Positions 35,801 through 47,103 of a stretch of 64,000 nt of DNA are shown here, in pieces. The DNA is taken from positions 159,741 to 223,740 of the forward strand of contig JASANG010000893.1 in NCBI GenBank assembly GCA_030248215.1, in the 5' to 3' direction. This stretch comes from Enoplolaimus lenunculus (Eukaryota > Nematoda > Enoplea > Enoplida > Thoracostomopsidae). A program made the translations under genes and the position numbers. The notes under the pieces are model-generated. The model saw nothing but the letters and a program-made list of their open reading frames with translations. It made no database searches and had not been told where the DNA came from. How positions within the stretch are numbered: position 1 is the first letter of the stretch; every line of letters starts with the position of its first letter.

Positions 35801-38800
35801 TCGCAAGTTGGCTAGGGGGCCCACCAGGAGGACGTAGCAACAAAGAAGACGGCACCCCAGAGCCACTACCTGTTGTCATATCGAATACTTTGATATCCGC
35901 TGAGCTTTCACTACGGCTATCATCGTCGATGGGAATGCTATGCGGTTGTTGTTGCTGTTGTTGTTGATGATGATGATGATGAAGATGTTGTTGTTGTTGT
36001 TGTTGTTGTTGCTGTTGTTGTTGTTGTATTTGTTGTTTATCTTTTTTCACTGCGTTACTTCCATCGGCAGAACTATGTTCCGCTGTACGAGCGGCACGTT
36101 TTCTGCCTAAACCAAAAACATACACTACTCATGTATCGCTACAGATATTTTTTCAGGAGAATGTATTGGTTACCATACAACTATAAGACAAATATATATG
36201 ATATCCGCAACAAACGAATATTAGATCTCCAAGCACAATTTAACATAGCTTTTACGCATATCACTGATCCAAATTCAAAAACTTGAAATTAAATTTAAAC
36301 TTATAGATACAATTTCATAATTCGTTTAATGTATATAAATGACGTAAAGTGCTTACGTTCGCGTTTACTGATATTATTAGCCTTCTCTGCATCAATTACT
36401 TCTGAAACAAAAACGTTATACTAAACTCGGTTTTTCCTTAAAACTCATGCTTCAAAGAATGAACATAAATAATCTGCCAGCAACTGTTGGTTCAACATAA
36501 AAACCGCTACAAAACTTAACGCAAATAGAATAGGGGTGTTATGCATGCCTGCACCGCATCCGGAAATATTCAGGGATATTACAAATGCATCCACATTTGT
36601 TTCTGCTAAAGTTTTCACCAAACTTTTCACTATAACACAGAAACTATGCTCAAAATTAATATGCATTGGGAAAAGGTTGATGTACGATTACTTTATCCTC
36701 AAATATCGTTCGAGAAATTAGGGAGGTGCACCCAATAATCATGTATCCCACCATTGATCTCACCTTCAATCCCACAAAAGCGGCTACGTAGCAGTTGAAC
36801 TTTTTCTGCATAAAATTATAAATTTGCATAAGGAAACCTTAGACGGTGCTGAAGCTTGTTAATCAGTAACTGCGGATTGGGATGACTAACAATACTCTTT
36901 ATAAGGTCACTTTTTTGCATGTGCATTACAATGTGTGAAGTCATGACAAACAACTACAATTCTTGGAAACGTAAAATTAAAAAACATTCGCATCCGCAAA
37001 TATCGAAAGATCCGCATCCGTAATATTCCTAAAATTAAACTACACAAAAAATTCACAATTACAACAGCAAACTAGTTACTTTTTTCCAACTGCTCCGTAA
37101 TCCCAGGATTATCTGCTTCAAGTTCCAATTTAAATTTTCCTAACTCGGTATCAAGTTTCCGTAGAAATCTTTGAACCTAAAGCAATATACAAACAGATTC
37201 AATTGTTACGGTAAACATCCAACAACTGACGCAAAGACAGCGACGGATGCTAACCAATCTTCTACATATACGTCAGGATGCAACCTAAATTACAATTTAC
37301 CGGAACCGGAACTTGAAAAATTACCGGAACGAAGCCGGAAAATGAAAAATATATGCCACCGAAAAATTCATTTTAATTTTATTTTTGCAATATTATTGGT
37401 ATTTTACATTTTCATAATCCACGGAACAGCAATCTACCTTCGATTGTTTTTTCGGCGATTATGAAGGTTTATATACTATACGAATGAAATCTACTTAATT
37501 TTTATCGTCATTTTTAGTAAAATATCTTAAGTTCCACCGACCAAAATTTAATACCTGAATTTTTAATTCCTTCAATTTTAATCCAAATTTGAAACTGGAA
37601 TCAAAACTAGAGATTTTCGATCTCCCTACTACTTTAAATTATGCTAGTTTAAAATTGACTGTACTTTAATTCAAAACCATGAGTAAAATTTTAAACTTTA
37701 AAACTGTTTCAATTTCCAATAGGTATATTAAATATTATCAATTTCCAGACAGAAAAACGCAAATAACAAAACTGCACACAAAATAAAAAAATCTATTCCG
37801 ATTCCTATTATACCTTCAATCGAAATTGGAATTCCGTTTGCACCTTGATAATATTTTTGTTTCAAACTGAACTGAAGAAACCACCGTTTTGACTTACCAA
37901 ATCAAGCATAGAGTTTGCCAAATTAACTTTTTCGTCGGCGTCATCAACAATTGACCAGTAATCCTGAAAAACAAAGTGTCTGATGTTTGTACACTCATTT
38001 TAATACAAAATCCGTGATTTAACGCTTCATAGACAAGGTCCAAACGCAATTTCGATATGCGAATTCTGTAAAACATAAGAAACACAGAACACTCTGAAGC
38101 AATTCTATTCAATGGTGGGCAAAAATTATATATTATAGGACTCGTCATGTGAAAAAGGTGTCTGTGGTCTGAAAATTTATTTTTTGATCGGATTCTAGCC
38201 CAAAATTCCAATTTAATTCAGTTCAGTTTGGCAACAAAATTAACAAAAACCTTTCTTATCTTCTCCGCTTGTTTTTGTCGTTCTTCCGGTGTCATATTTA
38301 ATGCGTTCCGAAAAAACATTCGAATACACTCATCATTTCGATCACTGGCATCTGAAATTAATATTATTTGGTGTTACACGTTTTCTAGCAAAAATTGCTC
38401 AAAATTAGCAACTCCAAATAACATTTAACTAATTGTCAAACAAGACTTTTCGTAGTGTAATGCACGTAACTGAGGCGCTTCCCTAGGCCACCGGCGAGTG
38501 GAGGGACCCCCAATAACTGGAGCGAGGAGCTTGGGGAGCTGAAAAGTGTGGGGGGGACAAAACTTTTTATGACAAAAAATTGCAATTTTTTGGCTCCGAA
38601 TCTAGCCAAAATGTATTTAACGCGATTTCTAGGTTCAAACACGGCGGTTGGTAATATTCATGCTGGCAGCGAAGCAAAAGAGTAGAAACGAAATAGAACA
38701 AAACTGTAACACTGATTTACTCCGTTGCTACCAACCTGATTGAAATGTAACGTTTTTAGAGTCTAAATTTGTACGATAAAGTTGTACTAATGTCTAATAA

Positions 38801-40307
38801 AGACAATAGCACATCAGCTAATACCGTCAGTAGTAAAAAAGTAAAATCTGCCAGCTGCAGTAATATTTCTGATACCAATGCAACAATGTCAAGCGATGCA
38901 ACTATTTCGTCAAACATTGGTCAGCAACAAGTCCGCTGCAGCAAAAACAGTCACCAGCACCTACAAAAGAACAATGTAAGCTAATTGTTAGCGGGAGGGG
39001 CGTCCAAAAAAGTGGGGGGTCAGTTGGGAGAGCAGTCTAACAGGGGAGAGGTATGATCGGATGTCGGGGCCCCCTCCTCCCACAAGGGAAACGCCAGTAA
39101 TTTGTTTACGTGGCAACTTACTTTGTACCTTTTGATCAATTTCCCTCATTTCATTGAAGCGATCTCGAAGTTCAGCCGGAAGTTGTTCTATCACTGAAGC
39201 ATAAACGATGCATTACGTAAACCTGGTAGAACAAAGAAAAATTCTGCGCCGTGCTTACGTGCAAAAACTGTTTTCAATTAGAATCAAAACCACATTATGA
39301 GAGCATATGACATATGCTTGTCCTGATGCATATGCAATATATGCAATGCATATTGTGTAGTTTGCTGCGATAAGTTGAGTATGCTAGAGTACGACCGGTT
39401 TAGTTCTGAGTGCTTGCAGCTGAAAATGAGGGGCGTTCTTACAAGGTTTCAATCCCTAATGTATCTTAGTTCTTCCATGTTTTACTGCTGCTGCATATGA
39501 AGGTACTACATATGCATCAGAGTTTTAACTGATGTGCAGCATCAGCATGAGGTTTATTATGCCACCATGCATCCGCATGTCACAGGGGTGAGAAGTTCTA
39601 GCTAGTTGTATTGCTTGTTTGCTTAGTTGAGTTTCACTTTTGCTGTTTACATTTCCGTCTTTTTTTGGTAATTTTTATTATTGCGAGCTCGTAGTGTATC
39701 ATTTTCATGCGTCAATCCTATAGATTGTCGCTGGACACGTGTAAGTTGTTTTTGTGTTGAATGTCGGATTTCCGCTGCTGGAGTGCAATTTAGCTAACCC
39801 TTTGGTTTGAATCGTTGGCATTTTTGTAAAACTAATTTTCCGTTGTAAAATTAGTTAAAACCATATCGGTGACGTGCAATTTATACGTTGATTAGTTCTG
39901 TGCCTTTGCTATTCATTAGTACTCTGACTCTCATTCCGTGCCGATTGAGCCTTAGCGAATCTAGGGTTAAGCTTACGTCAATCTCCGTAGGGAATCGAAT
40001 TCCCATCCGCTGTGTCCCGATTCAGATTCGCAGAAACCGACGTGTCGTATCTCAAACCCTAGGCTATTCAAGCTTCCAGCAACATACGGTCGACCTATAG
40101 GCGACAATAGAAGAATTACAGAGGCGGCATAAGTGGAATAGCGATGGAGCGTACCCTTAAGGATCCTGCTTTTCCAGCTGGTTAATATAAGGGCCTGAAA
40201 CCACTGATCCTACCTTTACAGATACGTCATAAATACACGCATTAACATGTCGTGCAAGCAGTTTACTGCTCCGACTTACATTCTAAAAAATCCTCCAAAT
40301 ACAGCAT
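32821..40307 (-). CDS. ING3: ING3, histone H3K4me3-reading subunit of NuA4/TIP60, 12 exons
   Basis: Exons on the - strand, 5' to 3': 40280-40307, 39122-39193, 38251-38351, 37898-37963, 37080-37176, 36357-36401, 35619-36106, 35169-35255, 34613-34737, 34011-34117, 33533-33621, 32821-32964. All junctions keep phase and give 482 aa (human ING3 is 418). The N-terminus [20 protein letters not shown] matches the ING3 N-terminal domain, which runs through the coiled region to about residue 136. Exon 7 (residues 137-299) carries a Gln/His tract absent from vertebrate ING3 and accounts for most of the extra length. The PHD finger has ligands C418, C420, C431, C436, H442, C445, C458 and C461. Y425 and W440 occupy the positions known to form the H3K4me3 cage in ING proteins. 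The family acts in the nucleus in NuA4/TIP60 histone acetyltransferase. The gene looks intact. Confidence 0.96.
35945..36043 (-). repeat. CAA/CAG-CAT tract coding poly-Gln/His in ING3
   Basis: On the coding strand, CAA/CAG runs flank a short CAT/CAC run within ING3 exon 7, giving Gln-His-Gln. The mix of CAA and CAG codons breaks the pure repeat, which usually makes such tracts more stable than pure CAG. Confidence 0.9.
38790..38984 (+). other. Ser/Asn-rich ORF nested antisense in ING3 intron 2
   Basis: A 64-codon + strand ORF starts [19 protein letters not shown] and is rich in Ser, Asn and Thr, with Cys and a QQQ near the end. Nine bases before its stop lies a good donor (AACAAT|gtaagc at 38976), so it could be a first exon. 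It does not overlap the ING3 exons. I recognise no family and see no partner exon; chance or a mobile-element fragment remain possible. Confidence 0.25.
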
Positions 40308-40837
40308 TCCGCAACATGCAAATTACCGCACCAGTCTGCAATTTATAACAGGTATGGTATGAGATAATTTACTGGAAGTGAAACAGCGTTTGGACTTGAA
40401 CAGAACCTCTGACTCACATAACTTTTTATACTAATACGATCATATTTACGCGGTCGCTACGCCACTAAGGTTTCCTGAAATAATGCAGAAATTTTACCAT
40501 TAACAATATACTATCCTAAGAAAAAACTGTGAGAATGGCCACTAGCTAAGTAAATTGAACAATCGTGACAAATAAAACTAAATTTGTTGGACATATTGAT
40601 TTTACATTGAATAAAATATAAAACAAATTTCTGAACTATGCGAAAATTAGAATTAAAATAAAGATTTGACTAATACATGAAAATATTTTCTAGTTAAACG
40701 TTGAATGAGGTTGTTAGCTTATATCGAATCTTCTGCAAACATGCCATTCATAGTTGTCGCCAGATTTTGTTTTTGTCTCTTTTTTGTAGAAATACCAACG
40801 TCTGTTTTTTTGGGTACGTCGGAATGTTTAATGTTTT

Positions 40838-41045
40838 GGCCCATGTAAAGATCAGAGGCAGAACGTTTCTCTGTGGGACTAGAAAAGAGTAAGCTTAAAG
40901 CATTACACTAATTTTTTGCTTGGCTAGGCTTTAGGCTTAGGCTTATGTGTTAGGAATATGGTCATTCTTACGCTAGGCATAGGCTTAGGCTTAGGCTTTA
41001 TAGGATTAGCGAAATGCTTAGATACTATTCCGCCCCTGTTTCTTA
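40838..41045 (+). repeat. TTAGGC-bearing MITE-like family 1
   Basis: Left end GGCCCATGTAAAGATCAGAG with GCAGAACGTTTCTCTGTGGG; right end TACTATTCCGCCCCTGTT. The middle is a degenerate (TTAGGC)n. The two ends are imperfect inverted repeats of each other, about 30 bases long. Confidence 0.75.
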
Positions 41046-41545
41046 ACATTAGATAATGTGTTCATAGTTTAGATATGTGATTTATTATTGTTTTAAATTT
41101 TATGATGTATTTTGTGCTTGTTCGCCTGAAACGAGCTTCTATAAAAACTGGCCCACATCAATAACCTCAAAACTTTTACGGTTTAAGCTAACGCATGAAA
41201 ACAGTTTCCTGGCCTTCGTTTCATTTCTGCAATAACTTAACATATATACCTGTATTAAGAACCTGAACCTAACAAAACTTCTATTATTTTAGCACTGCAT
41301 AATCAGATTTCCTGGTTTTCCAGCAATTTACAACGGCTGTCCTAAACATTCTCCTGGCTCTTACGCCAGGTTAGTCGGCAGTTTAAGACATATTTTCAAC
41401 CGTATGTAAACTTTAATGTGTTGTACGAACGGTCACATATATATAAAGCCATTTTTAATGTTAACATTTTCCATACTCCCCTAGCCACTAGACTGCTTTA
41501 ATCATAGCTTTTGTGTTCATGTGTTGCTAGTGTCTTTTGCCTGCG

Positions 41546-41749
41546 ATGTTTTCTTGGCTTCCACTTGAGCTCCGGGGACGGCAAAATGGCGAAGACCCGT
41601 TCAGAAAACATCATCTATTATGTTTCGAACTGAATAAAGAAATCGGTGTTAATGATTCAATAGGAACAGCACCTATGCCATACAAAAATATGGTAGGATT
41701 GCGAGGACCACGCTCCGCTACCCCTTCTTTTGCAACTCCATCGAGTTAG
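41546..41749 (+). CDS. Small ORF of unknown function
   Basis: A 67-codon ORF starting MFSWLPLELRGRQNGEDPF (an alternative ATG lies three codons upstream) and ending in a Pro/Ser/Thr-rich tail. Its composition (W, L, E, R, G, P) is less AT-driven than surrounding chance ORFs, which is the only reason to list it. There is no signal peptide, membrane segment or known domain. It could be a lone exon, a mobile-element remnant or chance. Confidence 0.2.
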   Translation: MFSWLPLELRGRQNGEDPFRKHHLLCFELNKEIGVNDSIGTAPMPYKNMVGLRGPRSATPSFATPSS

Positions 41750-42519
41750 ATTTTGTTTAGCTTTGGTTTTACAGTTTTTGAATTTAACTTACCATTTAGG
41801 CTTGTTTATTTTGCTGCACCAGTTTAGAAAATATCTTATTATGTTTTCAAAGTTTAGCATTGTATATCGTTCTAATGAATAGATTGTCTTTTTATTAGTG
41901 TTTTACACGGATACAAAATATTTAAAACTAACCGCAAACAGAGTAGATTAGGTTTATTGACTACTATTAACCAGGGTTAGTTTTTTCCAAAAAAATTGAA
42001 TCGACCAAAAACAGGTTTCTCCGTGTTTCCGAAAAAAATAGGAAGCCCAGAAACGTACTCCAGCTTCAAGAAATGCAATATTCGGGGGTGCCGAAATGAT
42101 ACTAAAGAGAGCCATACAGTTATTTTAAACCATACTTTATGTCAACATTTTATAACACGTTATAAGCATATTACCCGCTAGAAAAGTACCAGATGTCTAA
42201 ACATTGTATATACCAGCTACATAGCCACAAACTTGAGCGAGTGCAGCTAATCCACACTGATAAATGTGGGACCCCATAGGTCAGAAAAAATTTATAACTT
42301 CTTCTACTGCTTATGGTGAACACAACCAGCAAAATCGTCTAATATATCCAATCAAACAGGTATTAAAACATCTAAAGCAGAGCAGCAAGCGACACTTGGC
42401 GAAACTCACTGGATGGGATGGGAAGCGTCAGAAAGATAAACTTCTTACAGTTTTCCGTGACACGTTTTGTCATTTTTACGCAAATATATTCTAAGATTAG
42501 TACACCTACTTTAGTGACA

Positions 42520-42605
42520 TTTAGCCTCTCCAGACGGTATCCCCCTGTTATTCAATTACGGACTGTTATTAATTTGTAACCCACGTTCCGACACCCTCCG
42601 TTACA
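42520..42605 (+). repeat. Dispersed repeat, copy A (CCTCTCCAGA... family)
   Basis: Shares GCCTCTCCAGA, CTGTTATTC and TTACGGACTGTTATT in order with the reverse complement of 50685-50760. The two copies are therefore inverted relative to each other, 8 kb apart. Confidence 0.6.
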
Positions 42606-42734
42606 GATGTATATCCGGTACTGCAATTGTCCGTAAAATTAACCGTTCATTTGTCTTGTATCAAAAGCTTGAGCGATAATACAAGGGTATACAAGAATGT
42701 ACTTTCAAAACTTAAGTATGCTTCAAGTTTCAAA

Positions 42735-42925
42735 CTCAACTTTATCTGGGCCTGGAGTTATTTATGCACTACAATTAGGAATAATTGACATTTATGGACT
42801 CTAACTAGGTTTAGGGACTCCATCCGCTACGGACGCTTATTAGGGATAAGGATTCCTATTGACTGTGACTAAAAATGGGGACCCTCTCTTATTTCCCTCC
42901 CTCATATTCGGGTCACTACAGTATT
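42735..42925 (+). repeat. 190-bp dispersed repeat, forward copy
   Basis: Contains GGGCCTGGAGTTATTTATGC, TTGACATTTATGGACTCT, GACTCCATCCGCTACGGAC and GGTCACTACAGTA. The same blocks occur in order on the other strand at 43908-44072. Confidence 0.75.
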
Positions 42926-43907
42926 TTTCAGTTTACAGCTGCTATAAAAGATCTTCACAAAAGTATTCCGTTTCTTTCGAAACGAGAAAAAACGGAAAAA
43001 CATGGTTTTCCGTTGGTTTTTTCCGGAGCCCACCCCTGGTTTTAAACAAAAAGGCTCCTGGCTACGAGACCGAAGCCGGGGTAAGAGGTGGAGGTCTGCT
43101 TTCGGCTCTGGCAAAAATTCCGTTTTAAGAGGGGTTGAAATACAGAAAGGAAATAAAAATAAAAACCAACAAAAAGTGAAAATAACGAATAAACGGACAA
43201 TCTTTGTTACTACTACATTCATTGTTTCAACAACCTATCATATAAACATCGACAGTAAGGAAAAACGCAACGCACGCTGCCTACATCATATATATATTCT
43301 AATGTTCTTGTAAAGTTCACCTTCCCTCCACAGTTTAAGGCTTAGGCTTAAGATCAGGCTGAAGCTAAAGGCGTAATTGGCTAAGCAAAGGTTTTAGGCT
43401 TAGGAAACTCTTTTCCCTAAGCCTAAGCATAAACCTTAGCGAGAGCGTGGGTCAATACTCTTGTTAAAATATGCATCATTTACTCTAAAACGACACGCAG
43501 TTTTTACGCAATTTCACATGAATCAATTGCGCAGAATTTTTGTTTTCAGTGACTTCTATATTTTACCGAACAATATTTAAGTTGAAAAAATTCAAATTTT
43601 AAATTGTTAAAATTCACTGGGAAAAAGTTTTTTCAGAAAAAACACGAAAACAGACAAGTTTCGCTTTTTAGGAAACTACAAGCCGCATCATTGAGGCTGA
43701 ATATAATATACCTACCACATCTCATATTTTTCATGCGAATACAATTTTTGTTATGCAATTTAAATGGCAAAAGGACTGTATTTATGCAGAATTCACAGTA
43801 ACTTAACCTAATTGAGGAGTGTAACAGTAGTATAAGCATATCCCTAAACCCAAGCCTCAGTGTAAAGAATAAACCAATAACTAAGCCTTAGCCTAAGCTT
43901 ACTGTAG

Positions 43908-44072
43908 TGACCAGAATAGGGGGTAATAAAAGGGGGTCACCATTTTGAGTCCCAGTCAATGCGAGTCCGTTAGCGGATAGAGTGCCTAAACCCTAAATAG
44001 AGTCCGTCAATGTCAATGATCTTTAATTGTGGTGCATAAATGACTCCAGGCCCAAAGAAAGTGAGTTGGAAA
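43908..44072 (-). repeat. 190-bp dispersed repeat, inverted copy
   Basis: The reverse complement has GGGCCTGGAGTCATTTATGC, GACATTGACGGACTCT and GGTCACTACAGTA, matching 42735-42925 with moderate divergence. It abuts family 1 sequences on both sides (a fragment at 43805-43905 and a full copy at 44078). Confidence 0.75.
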
Positions 44073-44077
44073 CTTTG

Positions 44078-44274
44078 TCCCATGTAAAGATCAAGGGCGG
44101 AACATTTTTCTGTGGGACTGCAATAGAGTAAGCTTAAGGTTTAGACTAATTTTTTGCTTGGTTTAGGCTAAGGCGTAGGCTTAGGCTTAGAAATATGCTC
44201 GTTCTTACACTTAAGCTTAGGCTTAGGCTTAGGGTTTATGCTTAGGAATATGCTTAATACTGTTCCGCCCCTAA
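44078..44274 (+). repeat. TTAGGC-bearing MITE-like family 1 (well preserved)
   Basis: Left end TCCCATGTAAAGATCAAGGG with CGGAACATTTTTCTGTGGGA; right end AATACTGTTCCGCCCC. Inside are AGAGTAAGCTTAAGG, TTTAGACTAATTTTTTGCTT, runs of TTAGGC and AGGAATATGCTTAA. This copy defines the family best. Confidence 0.8.
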
Positions 44275-44349
44275 TAACAGGTGCCGTAATTTTGCGTACA
44301 CCAGATAAACTTTTTTGGTCGTACCGTACTTGCAAGCTTGATTGCTACA

Positions 44350-44600
44350 CAGCAAATTCCGGTAAGTTCATAAAAACTCAGAATGAGAGTTGAATCCGCT
44401 CAGTAGCATGAGCTCTGTACTAGGTATTTCAGAACTCAGAATTATGAATTGATTGAACTCATACTGAATTAATTAATTAATCAGTTCACCCGGAATTGAA
44501 AATGAGCTCAAAGTTAGTTAATATTTACTGTTATTAACTCAGAAAAAAGCCAAAAATAACTAATTCTCTCTGAGTTGATTAATTAACTCCATATGAATTT
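44350..44600. repeat. AT-rich palindromic stretch
   Basis: Repeated ACTCAGAAT/TCTGAGTT and TTAATTAA pieces in both orientations. The overall arrangement suggests a decayed foldback element, but I could not define its ends. Confidence 0.35.
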
Positions 44601-46648
44601 ATACATTGTATCGTACCAGCGCAGGCTCAGATGTGACACCAAATAGCAACCAGTCTGTTTGGAAAATTTTTTAGACGTCGCAAGTAAGGTTCTACTAGTA
44701 CGGTACGGTGTGAAGATATCGTGGATCCTAGGCGGACAAGGGTGAAGACACGATGCTTAACCGAGCAAAATATTCTCAGAGCCACCTGAATATTTTCTTC
44801 TCGCAACCTCTAAAAGTACCTATTTTTATACGATCCTTCTTTTATGCAAAGAACCAGTGTGGAGCACCACGGGATCTTACAGTGTAGAGGCGAGAATGGC
44901 TATTTCTATATTTCTCTTCTGCCTGAATACCTATGGAACGGAAAAACAAACCCGTCAAACCTGAAATTTGTCGTGAAATTTTTTTCGCAAAACTACGTAG
45001 AATTCGTCCTGTAATTATGACAAAACATTAACAAATTGTTCGTTTACACTTCTCATATTTTTATTGCGTCAAACCCAGAAATTTTAGCTCGATAATAATC
45101 TAAAATAGGCGTTGTCCAACCGTTTTCCTTGTAAGCAGCCCCCGAGGACCATTGGACCCGCTGTTTGACAGGGGCAGCACGGAAACGAAAAAAGGAAACT
45201 GGAAAAACTGCAGAAAAATTTGTTTACCCGCAATTGAAAAATTAAGAATTAACGCACGCCAGCCACAAAGGTTGTTGTTTTCAAGATAAAAGTTTACGAT
45301 AAACATTATCCGATGAGGGGATTGTTAAGTTTTGGTTGTACCCTTGGTAAAAGCATGGAAAAACTGCGTTTAATTATTTATAAGTAGTTATGGGTATACA
45401 CTACTTATATATTATATGTGTATATATTAAACTCAGACTTAAGTAAGCATTTTCTGAAACCTAAGTCTAAGCATAAGCCTAAGCTCTAAAGTCTACAAGA
45501 TCCGTGATATTTCTCCTCATATATTCGCTGTAATTCACTTGTTTGAAATCTTACTACTTGATGCCGATTTCCTGATCGATTTGTTATTACGAGCTATTGT
45601 ATAGCTTTTTTTCTGTACAAACTAAAATATACATTAATCCTATACAGCTGGTTATACATCAGTTCTAATGATTTGTCTAAATTATCCTAAATGCTACCGG
45701 AGCAGCAACACCTCAATTAAGCTGATATTTGGAAAGTTTCTGGCTAAGCTTGAAAGCAACGTGATAGTTTCGAAATTGTGACAGGTCTCACCCTTTTGTC
45801 ATGTTGATATTTTTGATTTATACATATATAAACAAATGTATTGAAAATAGCTAAATTGCAGACTCATAGTCTAGAAGGCATAGGGAAAGTTTTTGACTTT
45901 TTGAAAATATAGCGGCTGTCTTTTTCCAAAGTTGTAGGCCCGTTTGTGAAACTTGATATTTTTTGCGCACCAACTTGCCAAATTGAGCAGTATACAGGCC
46001 TTCGAAATAGCCTAAAAAGGTTACATTTTGATAGGTTTGGATGTGGCAATTTTGGTATCGTTATTTTTATAATTGCTTGAACTATTTTGTTGCAGGCCCA
46101 TTAGCAGTGCAGCTTGAACCAAAGGGGATCCATAATAACGCTGGAACACTAGCGAATCCAGAGTGGAGGTCAGGGGGCCCACGCTTCGCGTCAAAAGTTT
46201 TTCCATGATAAAATAATATCGTTTCAATGTTAGGTACAATTTTTCCTCCTCAGAATGTATTTTTGTAAAAAACGATAAGATCCCGTACCTTACAAATTGT
46301 TTCCTCAAATTGTTTGGTGAAAAATTGCGTTTCATAACGTTTGCCAGCTCGCTCCTCCCCCCCCCACCCGTCAGACATTTCTGTATCCACGGCTTAGGCT
46401 TAGGCTTAGGTCTCTACACTTTGAAATTAAGCTATTTTAGCATATAAATTTGTTACTAAATACGTTAATTTTAATGTTAAAAAATGTGTTAAAAATTGGT
46501 TTAAATTACTTAAAATTGAAAATTTTCAAATTTAACTCAGAAAATACCGTTTCAATTGCCATTTCACTGCCATGACCGTTCCTGTATGTTTCGTGATCAT
46601 AGGTAATAGTACTGAACGTACAAAATTTTAAGTTTGTTGTGTTTTTCG

Positions 46649-47030
46649 GCAAATGTATAGAACAGCGACGTAAATGTGGCATAAGTATATTCCTAAAGCA
46701 TAAGCGAAGTGTAGTGTGGAAATGAGCTTATGCCTAAGCCTAAACCTATGCAAAAGCCTATCAGCAAATTAGTCTACAGCTTAGGTTTACTCTATTCCTG
46801 TCCCACAGAGAAACGTCCTGCCCCTGATCTTTACATGGTTCGATGTTTTTGGCCAATATGAAGATCAAGGGCGCACCGTTTTCTCGTGGACTGCAATAGA
46901 GTAAGCTTAAGCTGAAGAGTAATTTGCTTACATATAACCTGGCTTAGGCTTAGGCTTACATGGCTTTGGCTTAGGGTTCGAAATAGGGTTATGCTAGTGC
47001 GACAGCCCTGCTGTATACGTTGTTCATGAC
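46649..47030. repeat. Two family 1 elements, adjacent and inverted
   Basis: 46649-46838 is a family 1 element in reverse orientation: it begins AAATGTATAGAACAG and ends CCCCTGATCTTTACATGG. A second copy in forward orientation follows at once (46851-47030, starting GGCCAATATGAAGATCAAGG). The pair ends about 75 bases before the first lectin exon I can place. Confidence 0.7.
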
Positions 47031-47103
47031 ATTTAGAACTCGGTAAAAATGAAAAATTGAAATTTACAAGTTCTCTATTATGAAAACGTTTTTTTAATTT
47101 CAG

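Larger units (their letters stand above)
40308..47103. other. Gene-poor interval between ING3 and the lectin gene
   Basis: The ING3 5' region (left end) and possibly the lectin promoter and first exon (right end) should lie here, since the two genes are divergent. Apart from one small + ORF at 41546-41749 I see no coding sequence with family resemblance. Much of the interval is dispersed repeat: family 1 elements, an inverted pair of a 190-bp repeat, and fragments rich in GCCTAA/TTAGGC. Short ORFs at 42264, 42859 and 43002 lack domains. Confidence 0.55.

Noticed and set aside
43002-43313. 103-codon Lys/Arg-rich + ORF
   Set aside because: It overlaps dispersed-repeat sequence with an ORF on the opposite strand of similar length; no domain.
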